Below are positions 12,110 to 24,000 of a stretch of 64,000 nt of DNA, piece by piece. Location of the stretch: NCBI RefSeq assembly GCF_032118995.1, contig NC_092648.1, forward strand, positions 3,983,001 to 4,047,000, in the 5' to 3' direction. Below the pieces are notes generated by a model. It searched no databases and was not told the origin of the DNA. It saw only the letters and a list, made by a program, of their open reading frames with translations. Each line of letters opens with the position of its first letter. Positions within the stretch are counted from its first letter, which is position 1. The position numbers were made by a program, and so were the translations under genes. Origin of the DNA: Asterias amurensis. Its lineage: Eukaryota > Echinodermata > Asteroidea > Forcipulatida > Asteriidae.

Positions 12110-13054
12110 TCAGAAGCGATTGAACTTGATTTTAGGTCTGATGTAAACTCCTGGCGGAATCCTCCCAGCATCCTTTGGAGGACGGTGATCGGGTAACAAG
12201 CCTGTGGGATTAAATGAAAAAAAGAAATATTGTAATCAGCTAAAATATTAATGAGGCAGTGGTAAATGAAAAGAAAAAGTTTTGTGTTCAAGAAACTGTG
12301 TTCAAGGCTGCAGTATTAAAATTGAAAAGAGCAAACTGTGAGGCTTTGGTAAGTGAACAGAGCAAGTTGTGACCTAGTACCAAGCCTGTGGTAAGTGAAA
12401 AGAGCAAAATAAACATGGCTGTGGTAAATGAAAAGAGCAAACTGTGATCGGGTAACAAGGCTATGGTAAATAAAAAGGGTAACTTATGATCAGTTAACAA
12501 GGCTGTGGTAAATGAAAAGAGCAAATTGTGATCGGTTAACAAGGTTACGGTAAATTAAAAGAGAAAACTATAATTGGGTAGCAAGGCTGTGGTTAATGAA
12601 AAGAGCACCCCTGATCGAGTTACGAGCCTGTGAGAAGAAAAACACATTGTGATCTATCATAACTGGCCAAGAAAGTCAATCTGATCAAGGTAGAGAGGGC
12701 CTCCCCTTGAATGAAATGACAAAACTCCACCTTTCCCCCTCCCCTCTAAACAAAAAAACCTACAAAACAACAACACAAAAATTAAGTAACTATCAAAGTT
12801 AGGTTTGTGAAAGCCGGCCTGTGGCTGTATATGAAATTATAAACTTTAATCAAGCTTAGCTACATACCTGCTAAATGTGCTCTCTTGACACACTCTTGGA
12901 TAAGCCTCTGCTGTTTCTTACACACTCCTGTGATCCTCCTTGGAAGCAATCCACCATCTGGCCTGATGAACTGACTTAAGATGAGAACATCCTATCATCA
13001 AAAATAAGGACAAAACACTCCTATCAAATTGTTTTAAATATTAAAACTTTCAAG

Positions 13055-13087
<33 letters not shown>

Positions 13088-14824
13088 CCAACCAACCGCA
13101 GCGACCGCAAGGGTCCGACGCGCCGATCTCCTGTGATTTCCTGGCGATTTCGCTAGGCCAGCTAAGTTGATGGGCCCAGGATGATTGAGGGCGGCCTCTA
13201 GATCTCTTCCAGCCAGGAGCTGGTGCTAGGCCTCCCCTGGAGTTGGTGGCGATGCTTAGAGCATTTTTAGCTGGGATGTTGTCAACCAGACGAGCGATGA
13301 ATTAGTTGGTTGATGGGGGCAGACCCTAACCTTTCAAGATGTAAACTAGAAATTTAATAAGTTTAACAGTAACAGTCCTTTCCCTTACCTTGTATGTGAC
13401 ACGTAGATTTCTACTGCAGATTGGACACGCCCTATGAGGATCCTCAGTTGGATAGAAGTTTTCTGGGGGATCCTTATACACGGCTTCAATCTGTTGCAAA
13501 TTTTAAAAAAAATATGCAAATTTAATGATGATTATTCATAACTTAGCTATGACCAGCAGCAAATCCAGATTTTCGAGATTGACATTGGGGGTTAACAAGT
13601 ATGCTGTTTGTTTGTTTGTTTATTTGTTTGTTTGTTTGATTGGATTTTTTTTGCCTTGATACCATGTTCATTCATTTTGAGATCTTGAGACCGCAGAAAC
13701 AAAGCGCATTCATGACAGTGTATCGCAAACACAGGTCTTCGACCTGACTGCATATACATTGATCTTTGGTATTAAAATAAAATAAATTATATTTTCTCTA
13801 TTAAAAGTTTTAATATACATACACAGAAACTGATCTTTGAAAGTCCTTGATTTTTTCAATCTAATTGGTAACTTGGGGTTAAGATTTTCAGCTCTATCTA
13901 GTTAACACTTACTGTAGTTAGATTTCCATCAGTTGTTTCTGTCACTGTAAACAAAATGAAAATAAGAAAAAACATGAAGTTTGTTAAAATATTGAATCAG
14001 ACTCACACTTTTCACAGATTAAATGTGTTAAACTGTTCTAAATTTCTAATTAGTCTAATGTAGCTAAATGAATTGAAGAATCAGCAGATGACGGGGAAAA
14101 TCAAACAAACCCCGTTCTTTAATATTCTTGTTTTTATCAATAACAAACCCAACCCCAAGACTAAAAACCTAGATCTTGTATTATTTGTAAGTTACAATTA
14201 CACTCATTGTAATCATATTTACCACACTTTACAAAGATCTTGTTAAAAAAAAAGGATAAATTTCCGTATGGCGCCACCACTTTTTCACTCATTTTTACAA
14301 AAAGGGATATATCAATCAGGTAAAGTATAACTTTCCGTTTGGTGCCACCACTTTATCAATCATTTTTACAAAAAGGGATATCTCATTGATTGAGGTAAAC
14401 TAGATGCTATATAAATAGTATATTATTTCATATCGAATGAAAAAGTGGTGGCGCCATACGGAAACTTTTCCCAGGTAAATTAGATACTATGTTATTTTAT
14501 TTCGAATGAAAAATTGGTGGCGCCATACGGAAACTTTTCCAAAAAAAAGCATTTCAAATCCGCCCTCTACTGCTACACTACACAGTTTAATTTTTAACAA
14601 GTAACAAAAAACAAGAATGGAAGTTGGAAAGAGATAGTTAGGCCCCTACCTTCCCTTCGTAACTTCGAACGTGTGGTTGAAGATGTTGAAAACTTTGCCG
14701 CATTTGACAACAAAACTCTGGATATTCCACTACTTTGGTTAATATTCAAAAGAGTCGAGTGAAAAGGTGGTATTTCTCTAATTAAAATAGAGCATGCCGC
14801 ACGAAGAACGCTGCGAGTCGCCAT
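12110..14824 (-). CDS. MRPS18A: mitochondrial ribosomal protein S18A (mL66), 5 exons
   Basis: Minus-strand exons 14824-14650, 13944-13913, 13490-13389, 12991-12868 and 12201-12110 join in frame into 174 residues (human protein about 196). This is one of three animal mitochondrial bS18 paralogues; this one sits in the large mitoribosomal subunit. The first 40-50 residues ([18 protein letters not shown]...) are basic and hydroxylated with almost no acidic residues, as in a mitochondrial presequence. [52 protein letters not shown] and LLPDHRPP match the S18A type rather than S18B or S18C. The gene is head to head with CRY-DASH. The last intron contains a minisatellite built from copies of the exon 5 splice acceptor. 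Confidence 0.93.
12236..12650. repeat. minisatellite of about 42 bp made from the MRPS18A exon 5 acceptor
   Basis: About ten imperfect units of roughly 42 bp. In the MRPS18A sense a typical unit reads CATTTACCACAG followed by CCTTGTTACCCGATCAC. The real acceptor at 12202 reads CCCACAG followed by GCTTGTTACCCGATCAC, so the units are copies of the intron end plus the first coding bases of exon 5. The block lies immediately upstream of that exon, and one frame stays open across most of it (85 codons). Confidence 0.85.
13050..13330 (-). mobile_element. 5'-truncated LINE 3' end with TGAT tail
   Basis: The minus strand translates into a short open stretch ending in a LINE-like basic patch: [18 protein letters not shown], resembling the C-terminal GRP..SW region of several non-LTR reverse transcriptases. 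It is followed by a (TTGG)n/(TTGA)n tail, seen on the plus strand as (CAAT)n at 13056-13094. It is GC-rich compared with its surroundings and lies in MRPS18A intron 3. The clade cannot be assigned from this much sequence. Confidence 0.6.
13598..13640. repeat. GTTT microsatellite
   Basis: (GTTT)n with one interruption, in MRPS18A intron 2. Confidence 0.85.
14250..14545. mobile_element. nested copies of an element with GTTTCCGTATGGCGCCACC ends
   Basis: Four copies of the terminal motif occur, two in each orientation: TTTCCGTATGGCGCCACCAC or variants near 14262 and 14333, and GTGGTGGCGCCATACGGAAA near 14443 and 14515. Internal AAAAAGGGATAT repeats separate them. This is best read as one copy inserted in or duplicated beside another, within MRPS18A intron 1. 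A single copy lies at 28246-28380. Confidence 0.75.
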
Positions 14825-15015
14825 TTTTAGAAGCTCAAAGTCTAGCCGCTCATTGGATCTATACCTCTAGGCCTGAATATACGGCTTGCATTTGTAGGTC
14901 CAATTTGCGGCTGGTTTACATTACGTAAGCCGAGGCATGCTATACTCGTTTGCGTAACAAGAACTGAGTAAAAACACACAATTTTCAGCCATTGTGGTTG
15001 AGGAAAAACTTCAAG
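14825..15015. promoter_or_regulatory. compact bidirectional promoter, MRPS18A / CRY-DASH
   Basis: Only 191 bp separates the two start codons. The region contains an inverted CCAAT (ATTGG at about 14853), a direct CCAAT (about 14900) and the palindrome TTACGTAA at 14921-14928, which matches the core of a PAR-bZIP D-box. No clear TATA box is seen. Confidence 0.7.
14921..14928. promoter_or_regulatory. D-box-like TTACGTAA site
   Basis: An 8-bp palindrome matching the PAR-bZIP/E4BP4 core, 88 bp upstream of the CRY-DASH ATG and 97 bp upstream of the MRPS18A ATG. Confidence 0.45.
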
Positions 15016-18000
15016 ATGTCGACCAAATTGAAGACTATCATATGCTTACTGAGAAATGACTTAAGGTATCATGATAATGAGGTGAGTACGACTTGTGTCT
15101 GGCTGCAAAGTTTGCATTCTAAAAAAATAAAAAATAAACTGCAACCTGCAACATCAGATCTGTACAGCGCTGGGCTGGGGATGTTGCTGGTCATAATGTG
15201 TAAAGGGGGCGGACCGGGGGAGGGGGGGCGCTCTCGATTTTTTCGTTCATTGCATACTTGTCCACCTTTCCAAATTCCACCTTTCTGAACTGTAACTATA
15301 TTTTTTGTTTGGTATGATTGAATTGAAGATTTTAAAAAGGGGGCAAATCTGGAAACTTATTCAACTGATTGTTTGTACAAATATTTTTCTATTGTAAGTT
15401 ATAGCTCTTGAATTTATGTTGAAATTATATTCATAAAATTACAAAATGTAAAATTTCTCATTAAGTTATAAATACATAATCTCGGACATCAGTCAGTTTT
15501 TAATTTTTTTTATTTTACGTCCTGATTTCTAGGTGTTACACTGGGCCCATCTGAATGCAGACTTTGTTATACCGCTGTACTGTTTAGACCCTCGTCATTA
15601 CAGTGGTACATGGCATTACTCCTTCCCCAAGACTGGACCACATCGTCTCAAGTTCCTACTGCAAACCTTGCATGATCTGAAGGATTCCCTCAAGAGTGTT
15701 GGCAGGTGATAGGAATATTTATTTTATTACATAGAATCTTAGCAAAAATTTCCTCCCCTTGATTAAAAAAAATTCCCCAAAACTTCCTCACAACTTCACT
15801 TTTATTTTCAATATTAAATTTTCTGTCATTTAAAGGGAAGGTACACCTTTGGTAATTGTTAAAGACCAGTGTTCTCACTTGGTGTATCCCATGATAAGCA
15901 TAAAATAACCAGCCTGTTGTAATTTGGGCTCAATTGATCGGGAGAAAATGATGAAAGAAAAACACCCTTGTTGGACGAAATTGTGTGCTTTCAGATAAGA
16001 ATTAAAGACTTCTAGGTAGAAGTCTTTTATTATTTTAGTGAGAAATTACCTCTTTCTCAAAAACTACGTTACTTCAGAGGGAGTCGTTTCCCACAATGTT
16101 TTATACTATCAACAGCTCTCCAATGCTCGTTACCAAGTCAGTATTTAAGTTAATTTTAATTTTGAGTAATTACCAAACGTGCACCTTCCCTTTAAAAGCA
16201 CTATGGTGTAATTACTCAAAATAACTGTTAGCATAAAAACTTACTTGGTTACAAGCAATGGAGAGCTGTTGATAGCGTAGTCTTTGAGAAAGAGGTAATT
16301 TCTCACTCGAATACAAAAAGACTTCAGCTTTGGCATTTTATTATGAATTTGAAAGAACACAAAGTAATGCAACAAGGGTGTTTTTCTTAAATTGTTCTCT
16401 TGCAAAATCAATGACCAATTGAGCCCGAATTTTCACAGGTTTGTTATTTTGTTATGCATTGTTTGGATTCATTCACCAAGTGAGAATACTGCATCTTTGA
16501 CAATAACCAAAATGTGTCCGGTGCCGTTAACCCTTAAAAAAATCACACCCAGGTATGTCTCAAAGTGCTCATTGTTTTGTCTACCAATGTACATTGTACG
16601 CAGAGCTGTGCTTGAAATATAAGACCCATTTATTACATCTGGCCAAGACCCCTCTTTTAAAGATACTGGACACGTCAAAGACCAGTCTTCTCACTTTGTG
16701 TATCTCAACAAATGCATGAAATAACAAACCTGTGAAAATTTGAGCTCAATAGGTCGTCAAAGTTGCGAGATAACTATGAAAGAAAAAACACCCTTGTCAC
16801 ATGAAGTTGTGTGAGACTTTCAGATGCTCGATTTTGAGACCTCAAAATTTAATTCTGAGGTCTCTAAATCAAATTCGTGGAAAGTTACTTCTTTCTCGAA
16901 AAAATACGTCACTTCAGAGGGAGCCAATTCTCACTCAATACTATCAACCTCTACCCATTACTCGTTACCAAGTGAGTTTTTATGCTAATAATTATTTGAG
17001 AAATTACCAATAGTGTCCACTGCCTTAAACAGTGTTTTGGGTTCCCTAACTCACAAGGCATCTACAGCTTAACGCCCCATCCAAAGTTCTGTGTCTCACT
17101 CGTGTCTAGACCGGGACAGGAACCCACACTCTGCTGGTCAGAAACACCACAGCTTGAGTCCAGTGTTCATTGAGCACTCTGCCACAACTCGCTGAGTTTG
17201 TACCACCTATGAATTTGTTCCTTACTGTTGATAAAAGTAGCTCATGATTCATGGAGTCAATTTCACAAAGAGTTAGGTTAATAAAGGACTAGTCCTGAGT
17301 GATATTAAGAACTTGGGATTGTCTTTTAAGACTTTGTCTTAGCTCTTTGTCAAATCCAGCCTTGACCATAATTTAGAGTATTTCCTGAAGGCTGCTTGAA
17401 AACATTTTCTAAGCTTGTATTGATTTGATATCTCCTCCAGTGAACTGGTTGTCAGTAGAGGTGAACCTGAGAAAGTTATTACCAACTTGATCAGCCAGCT
17501 AGGTAAAGAGAACGTCAAAGCAGTAGCATTACAGCAAGAGGTTGGTGTAAACTGTGTGCCTTTAGACATTATAATCAATGTTCGTTACATGTAGATACCA
17601 TTTTTATTTATTTATTTATTCACTAAAACTTATTATTGATCAGTGGATAGCCGCCGTTTACTTTTGTAGATCATGTGAAGTTTTTGTCGTGATCTGAATT
17701 CTAAATCTCTGTGAATGAAGACATATGTAATATAGTTTACCTGTAGAATTTTCAGCTTCATTAGCCGTCAATTTCTTTTTTAGAGAACAAAAAGTTAAAA
17801 TCATAGAGCAATGTTTTCATGAGAGCTGCTTTTAGTCCGTTGATGATAATTACTTTCGTCATGCTACAACTACACCAATGCATGAAGAAATTGTAAATTT
17901 CTACTGGGGCATTTCAAGGGCACCAATGCAATAACCAGGAGGCAATTGCCGCCGTTGCCTCCTTAAAGACACTGGACACTAATGGTAACTGTCAATGACC

Positions 18001-21000
18001 AGTCTCCTCACTTGGTGTATCTCAACATACATGTATACATATGAACAAAACATACCTGTGAAAATTTGAGCTGAATTGGTCAGTGAAGTTGCGAGATAAT
18101 AATGGAAGAAAAAACACCCTAAGAAGTTGTGTGCTTTCAGATGCTTGATTTCGAGACCTCAAAATCAAATCCTGGAAAATTACTTCCTTCTCGAAAACTA
18201 TGTTACTTCAGAGGGAGCCGTTTCTCACAATGTTTTATACTATCAACAGCTCCACATTACTCATTACCAAGTAAGGTTTTATGCTAATAATTGTTTTGAG
18301 TTATTACTAATAGTGTCTACTGCCTTTAAAGGAACACGTTGCCTTGAATCGGTCGAGTTGGTCTTTGAAAAGCGTTTGTATTCGTTTTTTATAAAATGCA
18401 TATGGGTAGAAAGATGTTGTAAAAGTAGAATACAATGATCCACACAAACATGCCTCGAAATTGCGTGGTTTTCCTTTTACCTCGTCGACTAACACGTCGG
18501 CCATTTATGGGGGTCAAAATTTTGACTCCCATAAATGGCCGACCGTGTTAGTTCTCACAGTAGAAGGAAAACCACGCAATTTCGAGGCAAACTTGTGTGG
18601 ATCATTGTATTCTACTTTTAAAACATCTTTCCAACCATATGCATTATATACAAAACGGTTACAAACGCTTTTGTTTTGACCAACTCGTCCGATCCAAGGC
18701 AACGTGTTCCTTTAAGTATCAGGCCTACAAAGTGTAACGCATTGACTTACCAACAGGATTCTTTACATTTATATCTTAGGCAACTAGAGAGGAGACGGAT
18801 GTAGAAAGAGCTGTAGAGAAATCCTGCCAGGTTCCCGTCCACAAAGTCTGGGGTTCAACTCTCTACCACAAAGAGGACATACCATTCAGAATACCACAGT
18901 AAGATCATGCTAGACTATTACTACTGATAATTCTATGTTCTTGTATGGCGCTTGATCACGGGTGTATCAAAGCGCTCAGTTTTGTTTTCTGCAAGGCTTG
19001 TGGAGCTACGTTTGTGAAGTATGAGACCTATTCCTTTATAGCACAATGTAATGGTTTACAAGTGCTGTGGCGCAATATGCTGCCGATCAGTGGTAAGTGC
19101 ACTGGGTTCTTTTACGGGCATCACACAACACACTGGACCAACGGCTTTACATCCCACTCGAAGGACAAAGCAATATTGGTTAAGTGTGTCGCTTAAGGAC
19201 ACTATGCATCGACCAGAACTCGAACCCATACTCTGCCGAGCAGAAACACCAGAGCTTAAGTCCTGTGTTCTTCTCCACTCAATTACTGTTGTGTAGATCG
19301 TTAGCATTGATGGTGAATGATTGTTAGGTGTGTGAATCTGATGAAACATCACCCTCTGGGGCTACTTGTGTTAAATCCTGTTTAATGCCTTTAAACTGTT
19401 TTTTCCACCCAGATTACCAAATGTGTTCACAGAGTTCCGCAAGAGGACTGAAAATCAGTCAAGAGTCCGTCCAACGTTGTCCATGCCCAGTAGGCTGAAA
19501 CCACTACCAACTGGTGTAGACCCAGGCTATATACCTACAATGGAGGAGTATGGAATGAAAGGTAATGGTACCGCCATAGAGTTATATATAAGAACTAGAG
19601 GGCCACAAATGCGACGAGACCGCAAGATGACAAGCGGGCAATTCTGTACGCGTGTTGAATATGAAATACACGTTTGAGGTTTTTTTTTAATGAACGCTCA
19701 CGCAATGCTGTTTGTTCAACTTACAAAGTGGCCACACAAACACAAGCTGTGAGATGCCAGTTTTGTCAACTTAGAAAATGGCTGCCTGGCGCATGCCACA
19801 GCGCGTATATAGTGCCCTCTAGTTCTTATATATAACTCTATGGGTACCGCACACAGAGGACGTAAAATCAATGGATCCCCTTCTGATTGCAGAACCCGAC
19901 CATTGTCTGACTATTCCATATCATGTTCTGTGGTTTCGAATGTTTTATACGTGATGCCAGTCTGCAATATTAAATAATGTGGTGATTGCATCTATGCAGT
20001 ACACAGTCAACCCTCCTACTGTCTGGCCATTCAATATCATCCACTGTGGCTTTGAATAATAGATAAACTATACCTGCCTGAAATGTTAAATCATGTGGTG
20101 AATGTGAAATGCACTACACTGTCAACCCTCCTACTGTCTGACCATTCACTTTCAACCACTGTTTTATTTTATTTTAATGATAGCTCAACAATTACAGCCT
20201 GCAATATTAAGTTACGTGGTGAGTGCATCAGCACATCACAAGGTCAACCCTCCTACTTTTCTGACCATAATCAGTGCAGTTAAATGTTTTTTAAATGGCT
20301 GGAATTTTTTTCGAACATGACCAAGGGCCGATTTCACAAAGAGCCAAGATTTATCCTAACTGCAAATCAATCGTAGTTGCTTAGTAAAGTGTGATGTCAC
20401 AATACAAATCACTATGATAATACTGACAATTTGGATTTTATTGCTTTGTGAAATCGACCCCGGGAGTAGCATGGATAAAGAAGTATCTTTGACTCAATTT
20501 CAAATCTAATCCTCTCCTCTATACAGAACCAGCCCAGGATCCACGTTCTGCATTCCCTTATGGAGGTGGTGAGAGACAGGCTCTTGCAAGAATTCAACAT
20601 TACTTCTGGGATCATGTGAGTCTTAAGCTCTTCACATAAAACCTTCTGTACTTCATTTAAGACAACTGCTTAGTGAACCAGACATTCAATTCAATTCCAT
20701 TCAGTTTATATTTTAAACACCACGTTAAAAGAGATGAAAATTGTGCATCAACAATAAATATCACAAAATTATTTAAGTGAATAGAAACTACATGTGTATA
20801 AAAAATATAAACGGGACAAAATACACAGGGTATTTAACTGCCTGGTTTTATAAAACATTGTGAGAAATGTGTTCCTCTGAAGTATTGTAACATTTGAGAA
20901 AGAAGTAATTTCTCACTAAAATATTTTAATTCAATTCAAGACCTCAGCTGAGACCTTAGCTGAGGTCTCAAACTCAAGGCATCTGAAAGCACACAAATTG

Positions 21001-24000
21001 TGCCACAAGGGTGTTTTTTCTCCCTTTATTCTCTGGCAACTTTGACGACCAATTGAGTTGAATTTGTACAGGTTTGTTATTTTATGCATATGTTGAGATA
21101 CACCAAGTGAGAAGACTGGTCTTTGACAATTACCAATTATGTCCAGTTCCTTTTTAGTTGAATCTTAATGGCTGCATATTGTGTTTGTTTTAAAGGACTA
21201 TATAGCGTCATACAAGGAGACTCGTAATGGACTCATAGGTCCTGATTATTCCACCAAATTCTCCTCTTGGTAAGTTAAACCTACCCAGGCTTGCGCAATT
21301 TTTTTAAACCAAATTTGTTTGCACCCATTACGAAGGCAGTGTGGCCCTTTTAAATAACCCTCCAAGATAGTAAACTGTGCCCTGTATCTTTGGACTTTCT
21401 ACATTTAATCGTGTCCCACGATTGTTTGAATTGTTATCGATTTGTCTTTTCCATTCCCAGGCTGGCTCTAGGATGTCTATCACCGCGGAAAATATATGAA
21501 GAAATCAAGAGATACGAGAAGGAACGAAAAACAAACCAATCAACTTACTGGTATGTATAAGCTGAAGTGACTTTTAGATAAACCTTGGAAAAGGAGTGCA
21601 TCACAAAACCAAATTTTACCTCCTTTAAACTGTCCAACCTTAATACTCTGTTGTGATTCAGGGTGATCTTCGAGCTGCTCTGGAGGGATTATTTCAAGTT
21701 TGTGGCCCTCAAGTTCGGGGATCGTCTCTTCTACCTAAGTGGTAAGTTTGCAGAGAACTAGCCGTGCCACCATCCGGGGGTAAAAAAGAAAACACTAAGA
21801 GTGAGACCCTCTCATTGGGTCTTGAGACTGGTCTTGATATTGAGACCCACAACATTTTTTTTTCACTTTCTTGGCAGAGCTGCAAAAATTTCCTGATTCT
21901 GCAGAATTTGATTTGAAAAAAACATCCTGACTATCAAGACTTTTTTACCTATAATGTTGAAAGTAATTTTAAATTCTATGAATTGTTGTACAAAATCTTC
22001 CTGATTGCAAGATACAAATCATGGCTGCTCTGCCTAAGGTCTGGTTCAAAGTTCCAGGTTGAGGCCGTGTCCGAAACAGTGGCTTCGACATACAGCTACA
22101 GCTAGATCGCACGCGCCTGCCTGTTCTTCAACATTGGCCGACACACTGATCTAGCCGTAGCTTTAGCCAAAACGGCTGTTTCGGACACGGCTTAGCATTG
22201 ACTCTCAACCCCTGAGTGAACCCAATGACCTAATCTGTTTGGTTGACCCTTCAGGCCTTCTAGGTAAACACAGGGAGTGGCAGGAGAACCAGAAGCTTTT
22301 TGACGCATGGCGAGAGGGTAAGACGGGGGTACCGTTTGTAGATGCCAACATGAGAGAGTTGGCTACCACTGGGTTCATGTCCAACAGAGGCAGGCAGAAC
22401 GTGGCAAGCTTCCTAACTAAAGATCTTAAACTAGACTGGAGGCTAGGGGCAGAATGGTTTGAACATCTGCTGGTAAGTGTGGACCAAATAAAATATATTT
22501 GTTTATTACAGATATCAATATAAACCACAAGGGAAACTGACTGGGTAACTATTTAAATGATTTTTGGGGTTGAACAAAGAATTGACTAGTCAATTCTTTG
22601 TTCAACCCCAAAAATCATTTATTTATTACGTATCAATTTCATTAAGTCTTAAGACTGGAAATCCAACTGTGTGTACAAAATGCATGAAAATGAAAGTACA
22701 CGCCAAATGAATTTATTTACTTCTCTTAAGAATAGTTTGTATAAATCTCATTCACCCATAGGCCGAGAATCCATGTGCTTAATGGGTCATGCACATGTGC
22801 CCATATTGCGTAGTGCATTATTCACAATCATGTGCATTGCTTGGCAAGTGCTTTTATTTTTGAAGGATTAAGCACTAAGCACAAATGCACAATGTATGAC
22901 GGACACATAGACGTCCAGCTAGCTTCCCCCTTCCAAATCCTTCTATATGTATATCCTCTTTGCAGAAAAAAAGGGATTCAGAAGGATTGCAGGTTGTAGG
23001 CCCAAACGACAACTGCTTCTCATTGAGGCATGCATTCCAATCTTATCCCAGTCTAAACATTTGTGCATTGAGTGACATAGGAGAGGAGGACATTGGAGGA
23101 TTGAGCCCATTCGTAGGCACAAAGGCCTATATCAGCTCCACATCCCCGCCCCCTGCCCTCCCCCCTCTGGTTACGCCATTGAAACAAACTAATTTTGTTT
23201 ATAGTCATTTTGCATGAATGTCTTTTTTTCTTTAATCATTTGATTGACAGATTGATCATGATGTATGCAGTAACTATGGCAACTGGTTGTACTGCGCTGG
23301 TGTTGGCACTGACCCACGACCAGCCAGGAAGTTCAACATGGTCAAACAGGGTCTAGACTACGATGCACAGGTATATTTTAAATGTAGGGCTAGATTTAGA
23401 GAGCCCGCTGCCAGTTTGAAATGCACACGTTGTTTGAAGCCTGCCAGGTTAGGCATGTGACTATTGACTCCTGCCATCCTGTAAGCTTAGGACTCGCATA
23501 TGCGAAGACGTTTGCACGAACACTCACTGGATTATGTGGCTGTTGTGGCCGAGCGCATAAGAGCACTGAACTCAAACTCAGAGTTCAGCAGAGTGTGGGT
23601 TCGAATCCTGTTTGTGACACTGAGCAAGACACTCAACTGTAATTGTTTCTCTCCACCTAAGGGTAAATGGGTACCTGTGAGGGTTGAGATGATTCTTGTG
23701 ATTGATTTAGCAGAGTAGCAGGAATTAACTATGGCCCAGTGACCAGGGGTAATGATGTTGGAAGCGCACTATAAAAAACAAAACATTATTGTTATTATAT
23801 CTTCAGCGCTAATATTGATGTTCTTGTTCCACAGGGTGACTACATCAGAAGCTGGATACCTGAACTACAAGCTATTAAGGGAGGAGCCATTCACACCCCC
23901 TGGGCCCTCAGCAGCTCTATGCTAATGAAGTGCGAGGTGACTTTGGGACACACCTATCCCATGCCGGTTGTCAAAGCTCCAGAATGGGCAAAGCATATCA

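Noticed and set aside
12288-12542. 85-codon minus-strand ORF as an independent gene
   Set aside because: It is the in-frame translation of the MRPS18A splice-acceptor minisatellite; reported under that repeat instead.
23545-23625. tRNA-like sequence with A and B boxes
   Set aside because: Acceptor and anticodon stems do not pair and a SINE body follows, so it is a SINE head, not a tRNA gene.
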